Shown here piece by piece: positions 41,284 to 49,508 of a stretch of 64,000 nucleotides of DNA. The notes beneath the pieces are model-generated. The model made no database searches, had not been told where the DNA came from, and saw only the letters and a program-made list of their open reading frames with translations. A program made the translations under genes and the position numbers. Every line of letters begins with the position of its first letter. Position 1 is the stretch's first letter. Origin of the DNA: a bacterium D16-36 (lineage in GTDB: Bacteria > Bacillota > Clostridia > Lachnospirales > Lachnospiraceae); NCBI GenBank assembly GCA_003611745.1, contig RAYF01000007.1, positions 1 through 64,000 on the forward strand, read 5' to 3'.

Positions 41284-42837
41284 CTAAATATAGTTTAACA
41301 AAGAATTGCCTAATATCTTAGAAGTAGCTGTCAAAGATGCCTGATATAAATTATCTGCCTGTGTCAGATTAATATACGCATCTGCAATATTTATATCCTC
41401 ATTCTCTGATAATTTCTCTTCCGTATCTATTTTCTGGTCAGACAGCTGATCATATGTCATCTCTACACGTTTCTGGCGGGAACCTAAATCCGCCAAAGCT
41501 ACGTTAATCTGCTGCTGGCACACAGCTACCATTGTCAGGCCCTTTCCAAATGCTTCCGTCATGCATCCTACCTGAAGCCTCTGTTCTGTCTCCAGCATTT
41601 CTTTTAATTTCTCCAGATCCGCTTTTTTCGTTTCATCTGTCTCATTTCCAATCATCGTCTCTGCATCTTTTATCTGTTTCTCAATGTCATCCATCTTGAG
41701 GATTGTCTTTTCCAGATAATCAATAGCACGGTACATTTCTGTATTAATCGCATCCTTTGCCTGTGTGTTTACTGTGGCAAGCTGACTGTAATTAACCTCA
41801 TACTGAATCTTCTGCCCTTCCGGATCCCTGTATGGAATCGTCTTCTTTGAGTCTGTATTGTAGCTCTTGCACTCAAAGTACATTTCCGGGCGGATATCGC
41901 TTTTATCAAACTCTTTCTTATTATAAGTAATATCAAAATCTAAATTATTCTCTCGAATCTGGGAATATATAGCTGAGGAAAAAATAATCTCCCCTGTATC
42001 ATACAGATACAATGCACCAAATTGCGTTGCGGGCGGAGTGGCATTACCTGTTAAAATATTTGCAAAGTCGTCTGCACCTGCATCTGTTGACGCCATTGTT
42101 GTAACCGTCATCGTAGGTAATGTCGCACCTGCCGGTGAAGAAGATGTTGTCCTAAACGCAATATTGATTGCAGCAGTGCCTGCAGCGGCACCTGTAATCG
42201 CTGAATTAGCACAATTATCATAGGCCAGCTTTAAATGATACGCCGTATCCTGTTTTGGCACCTGCTTCGCATAATCATCCGCAGAACTTCCTGCATTGTA
42301 GGATGCGCCGCCGGATACATACTTTATCGTATCAATATCATTGCTGGTAAATTTCTGTTTAATTTCGTATTCCAAATTTTTAACATCATTCGGAAAAAGA
42401 AGCGATGTGTCAGTACGGTAGCCGGTAAACATATACCTTCCTGAATAATCTGCATTGGCCTGATCCTCAAAAATCGCCCTTGAGTATTCTTTTAAGACTG
42501 ACAACACGGAATGCCTCTCTTCCAGACCCAGATAGTCATTATATCCTTTGCTAAGCTCAGGCTTCATCAGGGTAAGAATCTTGTCAATCTGCTCTAAAGC
42601 AGAGTCTGTCGTATCCATCCACTCAATTGCATCCTTCACATTTTTGTCAGCATACTGCTCAATCTGGCTGTACGTCGTACGGAGCTGGAGTGAGCGGATG
42701 GCAATCGTAGGATCATCCGAAGGACGTAAGATTTTTTTCTGTGTCGTATACTGATTTTCTCTCTTCATCAGCTCATACTTTGCATTTGCAATATGGGAGC
42801 GTGAGCTGTTGGATATCATTGAATTCGTAACTCGCAT
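41284..42837 (-). CDS. flgL: Flagellar hook-associated protein 3
   Basis: A 517-aa FlgL forming the hook-filament junction. The N-terminal MRVTNSMISNSSRSHIANAK and KKILRPSDDPTIAIRSLQLR, and the C-terminal AYINLTQADNLYQASLTATS ending LGNSLLNYI are flagellin-like D0/D1 sequences. The central region (about 180-330) is enlarged with Ala/Thr-rich sequence (DYAKQVPKQDTAYHLKLAYD; TTSSSPAGATLPTMTVTT), longer than the usual 300-aa FlgL. It lies 17 nt after the second flgK and before fliW. Confidence 0.93.
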   Translation of the reverse strand: MRVTNSMISNSSRSHIANAKYELMKRENQYTTQKKILRPSDDPTIAIRSLQLRTTYSQIEQYADKNVKDAIEWMDTTDSALEQIDKILTLMKPELSKGYNDYLGLEERHSVLSVLKEYSRAIFEDQANADYSGRYMFTGYRTDTSLLFPNDVKNLEYEIKQKFTSNDIDTIKYVSGGASYNAGSSADDYAKQVPKQDTAYHLKLAYDNCANSAITGAAAGTAAINIAFRTTSSSPAGATLPTMTVTTMASTDAGADDFANILTGNATPPATQFGALYLYDTGEIIFSSAIYSQIRENNLDFDITYNKKEFDKSDIRPEMYFECKSYNTDSKKTIPYRDPEGQKIQYEVNYSQLATVNTQAKDAINTEMYRAIDYLEKTILKMDDIEKQIKDAETMIGNETDETKKADLEKLKEMLETEQRLQVGCMTEAFGKGLTMVAVCQQQINVALADLGSRQKRVEMTYDQLSDQKIDTEEKLSENEDINIADAYINLTQADNLYQASLTATSKILGNSLLNYI

Positions 42838-42854
42838 TATATTTACCTCCTCGC

Positions 42855-44732
42855 TTATACGGCAGTTCCATTAATCAACTTGTCAAGCACTTCGTTCATA
42901 ACAGAAAGCACTTTATACTGATAGTTCAAAAGGTTCTGGCACATAATGAGGTTCTGTGCCTCCTCATCCTCGTCTACACCCGCCTTTGACAATCTCCTGT
43001 TATCTACAGAATTTTTGATATTCTCTGCATTTTTAGAAGCGGTAATAACCTTCTGGGAATCTACGCCGACTGTAGCAGTCAATACCTTGAGGAAAGACCC
43101 CGGCTGCCCCTGACGGAACATTGTCTTATCATTTTCTAATGCTGACATCTTTTTCAGATTTTCAGAATTTTCCACTTCCGCTGTTCCATCCGGATTTTTC
43201 GGCTGGTCTGAGAGTGCAAGCAGCTTCCCATCCTTCAAAATATCAGCATCTATCGTTGAATTTAACGCTGTCAGGCAGTAGTAAGAGGTAGTAACCTTCC
43301 CATCACTCACAGTGGATGGGTCAATCACTGAACTAAATGTAAAACCAACCGGCTTTCCCTCTGCATTGACAGGAATCTTATCAAAATTCATATCTGCATT
43401 TAACACACCGTCTTTTCCTACAAACATCTGCTTCCCTTTATCGCCGTTCAAATCATAGCCGCCACACTGCACTTCATTAAACTGATATGAAAAAGTACGG
43501 ATAAATTCATTTAACTGCGACATGTAATACGGAATGCCGCGATAGTCAACCTCTTCACCAACTCTTGCATCCTGGCCGGCAGCAGCAGTGCCAACCTTGA
43601 CACCATCCTTCAAATTAAATGTATATGTATAATTTCCATTCGCATCTACCGATACGTCAAATGATTTATACTGGTATCTCGCTGTCCCAACCGCAATCAC
43701 GCCGTCCGTTGCCGGAAGATCCAGTTTCATAATGGATTTCCCCATATCATTTACATCAGTAATTACTATTTTATCATCACCTGCTGCTGCAGTTGCTTTT
43801 CCCGAAAATACCTCGCCATTATTTCCGTCACGGAGCTGGAACAGAGCCTGAAGCTTTCCTCCTAAGCCTTCCCCATGAACGTCAAAATCCTGTCCATTGC
43901 TCCAGCGCAGGTCATATAATTTATCAATATCATTCTGAGAATGCTTTACTCCATTCACCTCATAACTGATAGTATAATGGTCGTTTGTATCTACTAATTT
44001 TGCGCCGCCGATTGACACAATATACTGTGTCAGCCCTTCGCCGCCTGCAGGCACTTTTTCCATAACCTGTACATCAACCAGCTCTGACAACTCATCCAGA
44101 AGCTTCGCCCTCTGGTCACGCAGGTCGTTTGCTTTTGTGCCATAAATCTCCAGCGTGTTAATCTGCTTTGTCAGGGACGCAATCTCCTGCCCATAGGAAT
44201 TAATCCTGTCTACCGTTTTTGCAATCTGGTCATTTACATCCTTCTGCATGGTCTGCAAATCATTTGCAGCCTGCTTCACATAGTGCGTCAGCATATCGGC
44301 ATCGCCAATCGTCTTAGTGCGCTTTGTGGTATCGGATGCCCCTGTTGTAAGGTCTTTGATGGACTGGAAGAAATTATCCAGAGCATTTGTCAGGCCACCC
44401 GTCTCACTGTCCTTAACGTACAGTGATTTTTCAATGCTGTCCATATAATAGGCAAATGTTTCATATTTTCCGTAATCTGTATTGCTGAGACGATATTTTG
44501 CATCATAATAAACATCCCTCTCACTATCAATACTGATTGCCTCGGTTCCGGAACCAACCATTCCATATCTGGTACCGAATGAAATCGGCTTTCCTGCCGC
44601 CTGATTGACCGTCTGCCTTGTGTATCCTACGGTCTTAACATTAGAAATATTGTGCGCTGTTGTGTTCAGCCAGACGTTATAGGTCGACATCCCCGTCCTA
44701 ACAATATTTAGTCCAAAAAATGTTGATGGCAT
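42855..44732 (-). CDS. flgK: Flagellar hook-associated protein 1, copy 2
   Basis: A 625-aa FlgK paralogue. The N-terminus MPSTFFGLNIVRTGMSTYNV and TTAHNISNVKTVGYTRQTVN, the coil DVNDQIAKTVDRINSYGQEI, and the C-terminal EEAQNLIMCQNLLNYQYKVL are hook-associated features. It differs substantially from copy 1 in the variable middle, and the last segment ends VLDKLINGTAV. Both copies lie in tandem in the flgM-csrA operon, which suggests either distinct junction zones or partial redundancy. Confidence 0.9.
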   Translation of the reverse strand: MPSTFFGLNIVRTGMSTYNVWLNTTAHNISNVKTVGYTRQTVNQAAGKPISFGTRYGMVGSGTEAISIDSERDVYYDAKYRLSNTDYGKYETFAYYMDSIEKSLYVKDSETGGLTNALDNFFQSIKDLTTGASDTTKRTKTIGDADMLTHYVKQAANDLQTMQKDVNDQIAKTVDRINSYGQEIASLTKQINTLEIYGTKANDLRDQRAKLLDELSELVDVQVMEKVPAGGEGLTQYIVSIGGAKLVDTNDHYTISYEVNGVKHSQNDIDKLYDLRWSNGQDFDVHGEGLGGKLQALFQLRDGNNGEVFSGKATAAAGDDKIVITDVNDMGKSIMKLDLPATDGVIAVGTARYQYKSFDVSVDANGNYTYTFNLKDGVKVGTAAAGQDARVGEEVDYRGIPYYMSQLNEFIRTFSYQFNEVQCGGYDLNGDKGKQMFVGKDGVLNADMNFDKIPVNAEGKPVGFTFSSVIDPSTVSDGKVTTSYYCLTALNSTIDADILKDGKLLALSDQPKNPDGTAEVENSENLKKMSALENDKTMFRQGQPGSFLKVLTATVGVDSQKVITASKNAENIKNSVDNRRLSKAGVDEDEEAQNLIMCQNLLNYQYKVLSVMNEVLDKLINGTAV

Positions 44733-44750
44733 ATCATCTCCTCCAATCTA

Positions 44751-46661
44751 CTATCCTAATCGTTCAATCAAATACTCTAACATACTGTCTATTGTTGTAA
44801 TATATCTTGATGCTGCATTAAATGCATGCTGATACATCAAAAGACTAGTCATCTCTTCCTCTGTGGAAACTCCCGCTATCTGCTGCCTCTTATCCTCAAT
44901 ACTCTCTGCCAGACGTGTCTGGTTATCCACAATGCTCCCCCAGACATTTCCCTCCGTGCCCAAGGCGGTAATCAGGGAGTCATAAAATTCATCTGCACCA
45001 AACTTTGACAATGTATTTGGATCCAGCACAACAGACTCTTCACGCCATGCCGCAAGCATGTTGTCAAATATACCAAAATCATACTCCTCTGTCTTTCCTG
45101 TGGCCGGATTGCCATGTACCGGAAGATAAGAATAATTGGACAGGAGGCTCGGGTTCACTTCCAGATTCTGAATCGTATACTGGGTATCTACGTCCTTTGG
45201 ATCCTCCTCATTATATACATAAAGCTTATAAACACCATTCTCCTCTTTCGTCAAAAGAATATCATTGCCATTCTCATCCTTAATCCGTGCTCCATTGTCA
45301 TCTGTCGCATATACCGGGCCACTTACATTATAAATAGTATAGCGTTCTGTATTTTTCCGGCTGAAAACTTCTGTTCCCGGTGTATCATTATCGTCAGTGC
45401 CCACTGGGCAACGGTTAGCATCCAGAACTTTTACACCTTTACCAAGATTTAATGAAGTGCCACCGGCATCGGTTACACCTGTCAAGTTCGTGGCAACATT
45501 CGGTGCAAAAGCATCATTAATCGCTGTCACCACTTTATGTACCAGTAAATCAAGCTGTGCCTGCACCCTCTCAATCAGACATTTTCCTGTAGAATTGTTA
45601 TATTCATTTAAAGTATCTATCTTGAGCTGCCCTGACATTTCCTGAACATTCTGAGGAATATCAGTATAGTACCCAAACTTTCTGCCGCGTGCCGTCAGAA
45701 TGCCAAGTAACGACCCGACATCTGATTCATCATTTTCAACAAATGCCTTCTCAAGATTATAAACCTCACCGTAACCGCTGTCTTTCCACTTTACTGTCAG
45801 CATCGGCGAAGTCCCTATGACATTATACTGAATCACCCCGTTCTGATCCCTGATAAAGTTTCCATTCGCATCAAGCTGCGGCTCCTTAAGCGTCATCTTT
45901 TCACATACCATGTGATAGCTACGCATTTCATCTACAAGCGGCGCATTATTTATGCGGATTACCACCTTTCCATCCAAATCTTCATATGCATCATATGCCG
46001 TATAGACCGCCAGTTCATCCATCAGAAGGTTTCTTTCATCGCGGTAGTCATTGGCATTTTCCAGTTTGGAAGCTTCGGCAGCGGCAATCTTGACGTTTAA
46101 TGCTGAAATCTTATCGCCCAGCTCATTAATCCTATACACATTTGTGACAATCTGGTCGTTGAGATTAATCTGATAATCCCTTAAAGACTGATTCATATCC
46201 TGTGCTTTCTGGATAAAAGCCTGCGCCTGTGAAATAAATAATTCACGGTTTGTAATCAACTCACGGTTTGTTGAAAAACTTTCTATCGTTGCCCAAAGGC
46301 CTGTGAGCGAATCCTCAAATTCAATGCCTTCTAATTCCCCAAAAATATCCTCAATCTCTATCGCAGTCTCATACTGCTTCTCATAAAAGCCCTGACGCCC
46401 TACTTCGAGACGGTACTCTTTATCCAGAAATATATCCCTGATCTGGCGCACCGCTGCTACAGTCGTCCCATAGCCAATCTTAAACGTCGCCTTATCCGTC
46501 TCACGAAATAGCTGATAATATGTATCCGTATTAATATTCTGCTGCCTTGTATACCCCGGTGTCTTTGTATTTGCCAGATTGTGTGCAGTGGTGTTCAGCC
46601 CCGCCTGCGCATTGACTATCCCTGACACCCCTGCATTAAAACTTGTAAATAAACTGCCCAT
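44751..46661 (-). CDS. flgK: Flagellar hook-associated protein 1, copy 1
   Basis: A 636-aa FlgK joining hook and filament. Diagnostic regions: MGSLFTSFNAGVSGIVNAQA, LNTTAHNLANTKTPGYTRQQ, VNRINELGDKISALNVKIAA-type coil, YRDERNLLMDELAVYTAY and the C-terminal EEMTSLLMYQHAFNAASRYI / TTIDSMLEYLIERLG. This copy keeps the more standard N- and C-termini. It follows flgN and precedes the second flgK by 18 nt. Confidence 0.93.
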   Translation of the reverse strand: MGSLFTSFNAGVSGIVNAQAGLNTTAHNLANTKTPGYTRQQNINTDTYYQLFRETDKATFKIGYGTTVAAVRQIRDIFLDKEYRLEVGRQGFYEKQYETAIEIEDIFGELEGIEFEDSLTGLWATIESFSTNRELITNRELFISQAQAFIQKAQDMNQSLRDYQINLNDQIVTNVYRINELGDKISALNVKIAAAEASKLENANDYRDERNLLMDELAVYTAYDAYEDLDGKVVIRINNAPLVDEMRSYHMVCEKMTLKEPQLDANGNFIRDQNGVIQYNVIGTSPMLTVKWKDSGYGEVYNLEKAFVENDESDVGSLLGILTARGRKFGYYTDIPQNVQEMSGQLKIDTLNEYNNSTGKCLIERVQAQLDLLVHKVVTAINDAFAPNVATNLTGVTDAGGTSLNLGKGVKVLDANRCPVGTDDNDTPGTEVFSRKNTERYTIYNVSGPVYATDDNGARIKDENGNDILLTKEENGVYKLYVYNEEDPKDVDTQYTIQNLEVNPSLLSNYSYLPVHGNPATGKTEEYDFGIFDNMLAAWREESVVLDPNTLSKFGADEFYDSLITALGTEGNVWGSIVDNQTRLAESIEDKRQQIAGVSTEEEMTSLLMYQHAFNAASRYITTIDSMLEYLIERLG

Positions 46662-46819
46662 ATTTTCCTCTCATTCCCGCACATTAACTGTGCATTACGC
46701 CAATTTTATACTGCTGACTCCCATTTCAAAATGCCATATCGCATGAAATGTACTCTATATACAACTACGAAATCCCTAACAACACAAAAAACACGGATGC
46801 CTTAAGAAAGGGGTCACAT

Positions 46820-46841
46820 CAGACCGGCCCCAGCCGGTCTG
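46820..46841. repeat. 9-bp stem-loop between flgN and flgK
   Basis: CAGACCGGC (46820-46828) and GCCGGTCTG (46833-46841) form a perfect 9-bp GC-rich stem with a 4-nt loop, immediately after the flgN stop. No T-run follows on the minus strand, so a processing or stability hairpin is as likely as a terminator. Confidence 0.6.
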
Positions 46842-46847
46842 GAACAA

Positions 46848-47363
46848 TTACTGTTTTGCATCAAAGGAACCGGAACTATAACCCGGACTGAAACTTGATG
46901 ATGCATTCCTATCATAATTATTTACCCCTGGTGACATCCGTGTACTCTGAATAAAATTCATATTGAACTCTATCATTTCAAGGGAATTCTCTATTAAATT
47001 TTTATTCCTTTCATTCACTGCGACCAGCCGCCTCATAACTGCCTTCAGGGAATCGTGTACTTTCACGAGCTTTTCCCTTTCCTCCGGCTGTTTTCCGAGA
47101 AGATTTGCCAGCGTCCCCAAATCAAGGGTAGCCGCATCCTTATTCAGAACCACGCCGATATTGGCAATTGTACTCTCGCGCTGTTTCCCAAGCGCGGCAG
47201 CCTTATCAACCAGAAACTGCTCCTCCTGAGTAACCGCTTCCAGTTCTTTCAAGTCGCCTTTCACCAAAATCTCTGTCTTCCTTTCAGAAATCGGTATAAG
47301 CTTCTCATAAATCTCCCTCTCACTGTCGAGAACAGTGAGAAGATCTTCCATTAAACTAGCCAA
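46848..47363 (-). CDS. flgN: Flagellar export chaperone FlgN
   Basis: A 171-aa helical protein with FlgN features: LMEDLLTVLDSEREIYEKLI, ISERKTEILVKGDLKELEAV and IENSLEMIEFNMNFIQS. FlgN guards FlgK and FlgL before export. The C-terminus is a disordered Ser/Gly-rich tail (NASSSFSPGYSSGSFDAKQ). The start is TTG at 47363, behind GAGGG six bases away; a later ATG (47351) lacks such a site. It lies 16 nt after flgM. Confidence 0.9.
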   Translation of the reverse strand: MASLMEDLLTVLDSEREIYEKLIPISERKTEILVKGDLKELEAVTQEEQFLVDKAAALGKQRESTIANIGVVLNKDAATLDLGTLANLLGKQPEEREKLVKVHDSLKAVMRRLVAVNERNKNLIENSLEMIEFNMNFIQSTRMSPGVNNYDRNASSSFSPGYSSGSFDAKQ

Positions 47364-47379
47364 CGATAGCCCTCATTTC

Positions 47380-47658
47380 TTAAATTTGGAAATCAAAGTA
47401 ACTGCTTACTATTTTTTCCGCTATTTCCTGTGAAGAAACATTATATGCGCCAGACGCCAATGCCTCTTTCAATTCTGCGACCTTGTCCTCACGGATATCA
47501 TCAGCTTCTGCAACTGCCTTTTTCGCTACCTGATAATCCTTTGCAGACTGAGAGATTTCATAAGCATCTTTCTTTCCCACTTCTCCTGCCCTATCTGTCT
47601 TCTTCGCATTTGCAGGTTTATACAACTGACTCACGTGATTAATCGCATCTACTCTCAT
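47380..47658 (-). CDS. flgM: Anti-sigma-28 factor FlgM
   Basis: A 92-aa FlgM that binds and inhibits the flagellar sigma factor until it is exported. The N-terminus is polar and likely disordered; the C-terminal VAELKEALASGAYNVSSQEI and AEKIVSSYFDF are the sigma-binding helices. ATG at 47658 with AGGTGGTG upstream is the likely start; a GTG at 47670 is open but lacks a site. It is the first gene of the flgM-flgN-flgK-flgK-flgL-fliW-csrA operon, behind a near-perfect sigma-28 promoter, so it controls its own sigma factor. Confidence 0.92.
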   Translation of the reverse strand: MRVDAINHVSQLYKPANAKKTDRAGEVGKKDAYEISQSAKDYQVAKKAVAEADDIREDKVAELKEALASGAYNVSSQEIAEKIVSSYFDFQI

Positions 47659-47713
47659 TCTTATCACCACCTAATCTTGTTTTCTCAACCCTTTTTCAAT
47701 CTTGTCATAATAT

Positions 47714-47740
47714 GTATCGGAAAAATTTCACAATACTTTA
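47714..47740 (-). promoter_or_regulatory. Sigma-28 promoter of the flgM operon
   Basis: On the minus strand TAAA, a 16-nt spacer, then CCGATAC (one mismatch to CCGATAT). It lies just before flgM and next to the lysA stop, with the expected start site near 47707. Confidence 0.8.
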
Positions 47741-47746
47741 GCAGAA

Positions 47747-49003
47747 TTATTTTAAAATATCCGAAAAGTCAAAGGTGGCAAAGTAATCCTCAGGTGTCTC
47801 TGCGCGACGGATCATCAGTATGCTCCCGTCTTCTTTTAAAAGGAGTTCTGCAGATTTTAACTTCCCATTGTAGTTATATCCCATGGCAAATCCATGCGCC
47901 CCTGCATCATGGATAAACAGGTAGTCCCCCATGTCAATCTTTGGAAGCATGCGGTCCACGGCAAATTTATCATTGTTCTCACAGAGGGAACCTGTCACGT
48001 CATATTTGTGGTCACAAGGCGCATCTTCTTTCCCAAGGACAGTAATGTGATGGTAAGCACCATACATCGCAGGGCGCATTAAATTGACAGCACAGGCATC
48101 AACCCCGATATACTCTTTATAAATATGCTTTTCATGAATTGCCCTTGTCACAAGGCCACCGTAAGGCCCCAGCATAAAACGGCCAAGCTCCGTAAAAACT
48201 GCGACGTCCCCAAGGCCCGCCGGAACCATGATTTTCTCAAACTGGCGGCGGACACCGTCGCCAATCACTGCAATATCATTCGGTTCCTTATCCGGTGTAT
48301 ACGGAATGCCGACCCCGCCTGAAAGGTTGATGAACGCAATTTCTACACCTGTCTTCTCCTGAACTTCTACTGCCAGCCCAAACAGTATGCCCGCAAGCGT
48401 TGGATAGTATTCGTTTGTCACCGTGTTGCTCGCGAGAAAAGAATGAATCCCGAACTTTTTTGCCCCCATGCCTTTTAAACAGTTAAATGCCTCAATTAAC
48501 TGCTCTTTCGTCATGCCGTATTTGGCATCGCCAGGGTTGTCCATAATATCTGTGCCCATCTTAAATACACCACCGGGGTTAAACCGGCAGCATATTGTCT
48601 CAGGAATACCCGCCGCCTGCTCCAAAAAATCAATATGGGTAATATCATCCAGATTAATATAGGCATTCAAGGCCTTTGCTTTCTGATATTCCTCCGCAGG
48701 TGTTACATTGGAAGAAAACATGATATCGGAATCCCTAAAACCACACGCTTCTGACATCATCAGTTCTGTCAGCGAGGAACAGTCTACGCCACAGCCCTCT
48801 TCCTGCAATATCTTTAAAATATACGGGTTCGGCGTTGCCTTCACGGCAAAATATTCGCGGAATCCCTTATTCCATGAAAACGCCTGCTTTAACCTGCGGG
48901 CATTTTCCCGAATGGCTTTTTCATCATATATATGAAATGGCGTAGGAAACTTTTTTGCAATATCCTCAACCTGCTGTTTTGTTACAAATGGTGTCTTTTT
49001 CAT
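47747..49003 (-). CDS. lysA: Diaminopimelate decarboxylase
   Basis: A 418-aa PLP-dependent fold-III enzyme that converts meso-diaminopimelate to lysine. Motifs: PTPFHIYDEKAIRENARRLK, YFAVKATPNPYILK (PLP lysine, about residue 54), GCGVDCSSLTELMMS, RFNPGG, GIHSFLASNTVTNEYYPTLA, FINLSGGVGIPY, FTELGRFMLGPYG, VGVDACAVNLMRPAMYGAYH-type and the CENNDKFA motif. ATG at 49003 with AAAGGATG upstream is preferred; a longer frame has no site. The neighbouring flgM promoter begins 7 nt past the stop. Related carboxynorspermidine decarboxylases are possible but less likely. Confidence 0.88.
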   Translation of the reverse strand: MKKTPFVTKQQVEDIAKKFPTPFHIYDEKAIRENARRLKQAFSWNKGFREYFAVKATPNPYILKILQEEGCGVDCSSLTELMMSEACGFRDSDIMFSSNVTPAEEYQKAKALNAYINLDDITHIDFLEQAAGIPETICCRFNPGGVFKMGTDIMDNPGDAKYGMTKEQLIEAFNCLKGMGAKKFGIHSFLASNTVTNEYYPTLAGILFGLAVEVQEKTGVEIAFINLSGGVGIPYTPDKEPNDIAVIGDGVRRQFEKIMVPAGLGDVAVFTELGRFMLGPYGGLVTRAIHEKHIYKEYIGVDACAVNLMRPAMYGAYHHITVLGKEDAPCDHKYDVTGSLCENNDKFAVDRMLPKIDMGDYLFIHDAGAHGFAMGYNYNGKLKSAELLLKEDGSILMIRRAETPEDYFATFDFSDILK

Positions 49004-49101
49004 GTGTCTCATCCTTTCTGTGCCCCTGCCGGCCGGACAGCCGGTAAAAGACGGTTTCATTATATATTAGGAACTGCTGCCGCGCGATGGGCTTTGGTTC
49101 C

Positions 49102-49374
49102 TTATTTTCTTTTGCTCCGGTTATTCACTACAATAATAACCACTCCGCATAAAACAATTGCTGCTGCAACAACCAGGGCCACCCCGCCATCAACGGAAGA
49201 TGCCAGCGTTGTTGCATACCCTAATGTACTTTTTCTCATAGTCCTCCCCATTTCTGCAGGATGAACCGCATTCCCTCCTGCCTCGCATTTATAATTAGCC
49301 TTCCACTGCCTTACTTTATTATACACATTTCTTGCTTTTTTCCAAGTCCTTTGGCAGAGTTCTTTCATACTCAT
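49102..49374 (-). CDS. Hypothetical single-pass membrane protein
   Basis: A 90-aa protein not recognised. Residues 1-48 are charged and soluble (MSMKELCQRTWKKARNVYNK; a Cys and AGGNAVHPAEMG follow), and residues about 62-84 form one strong membrane segment (GGVALVVAAAIVLCGVVIIV), ended by NNRSKRK. The positive tail indicates a cytoplasmic C-terminus. The ribosome binding site is weak. It lies between lysA and the divergent parE, and a 6-bp hairpin follows. Without homologues in view, its coding status is only moderately supported. Confidence 0.45.
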   Translation of the reverse strand: MSMKELCQRTWKKARNVYNKVRQWKANYKCEAGGNAVHPAEMGRTMRKSTLGYATTLASSVDGGVALVVAAAIVLCGVVIIVVNNRSKRK

Positions 49375-49391
49375 TTTTCTTTATCTTACGT

Positions 49392-49420
49392 TTGCAATCT
49401 TGTTTCCTTTGTTTTATACT
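49392..49420 (+). promoter_or_regulatory. Sigma-A-like promoter before parE
   Basis: TTGCAA (49392-49397), a 17-nt spacer and TATACT (49415-49420): a fair -35 and a good -10. The start site would be near 49427, about 80 nt before the parE ATG. Confidence 0.45.
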
Positions 49421-49508
49421 AAGAAACTGTGCAACAAAAAACTAAGCAATAATCTCTTAAGAAATAGTTTACAAACAAATATCATCTTTATAATATATGG
49501 AGGAAAAC

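Noticed and set aside
2017-49102. The motif AGGAACTG(CTG) recurs near 2017, 19675, 32930 and 49069
   Set aside because: The contexts differ (hairpin arm, terminator, gene end) and the shared part is only 8-11 bases; no proof of a repeat family.
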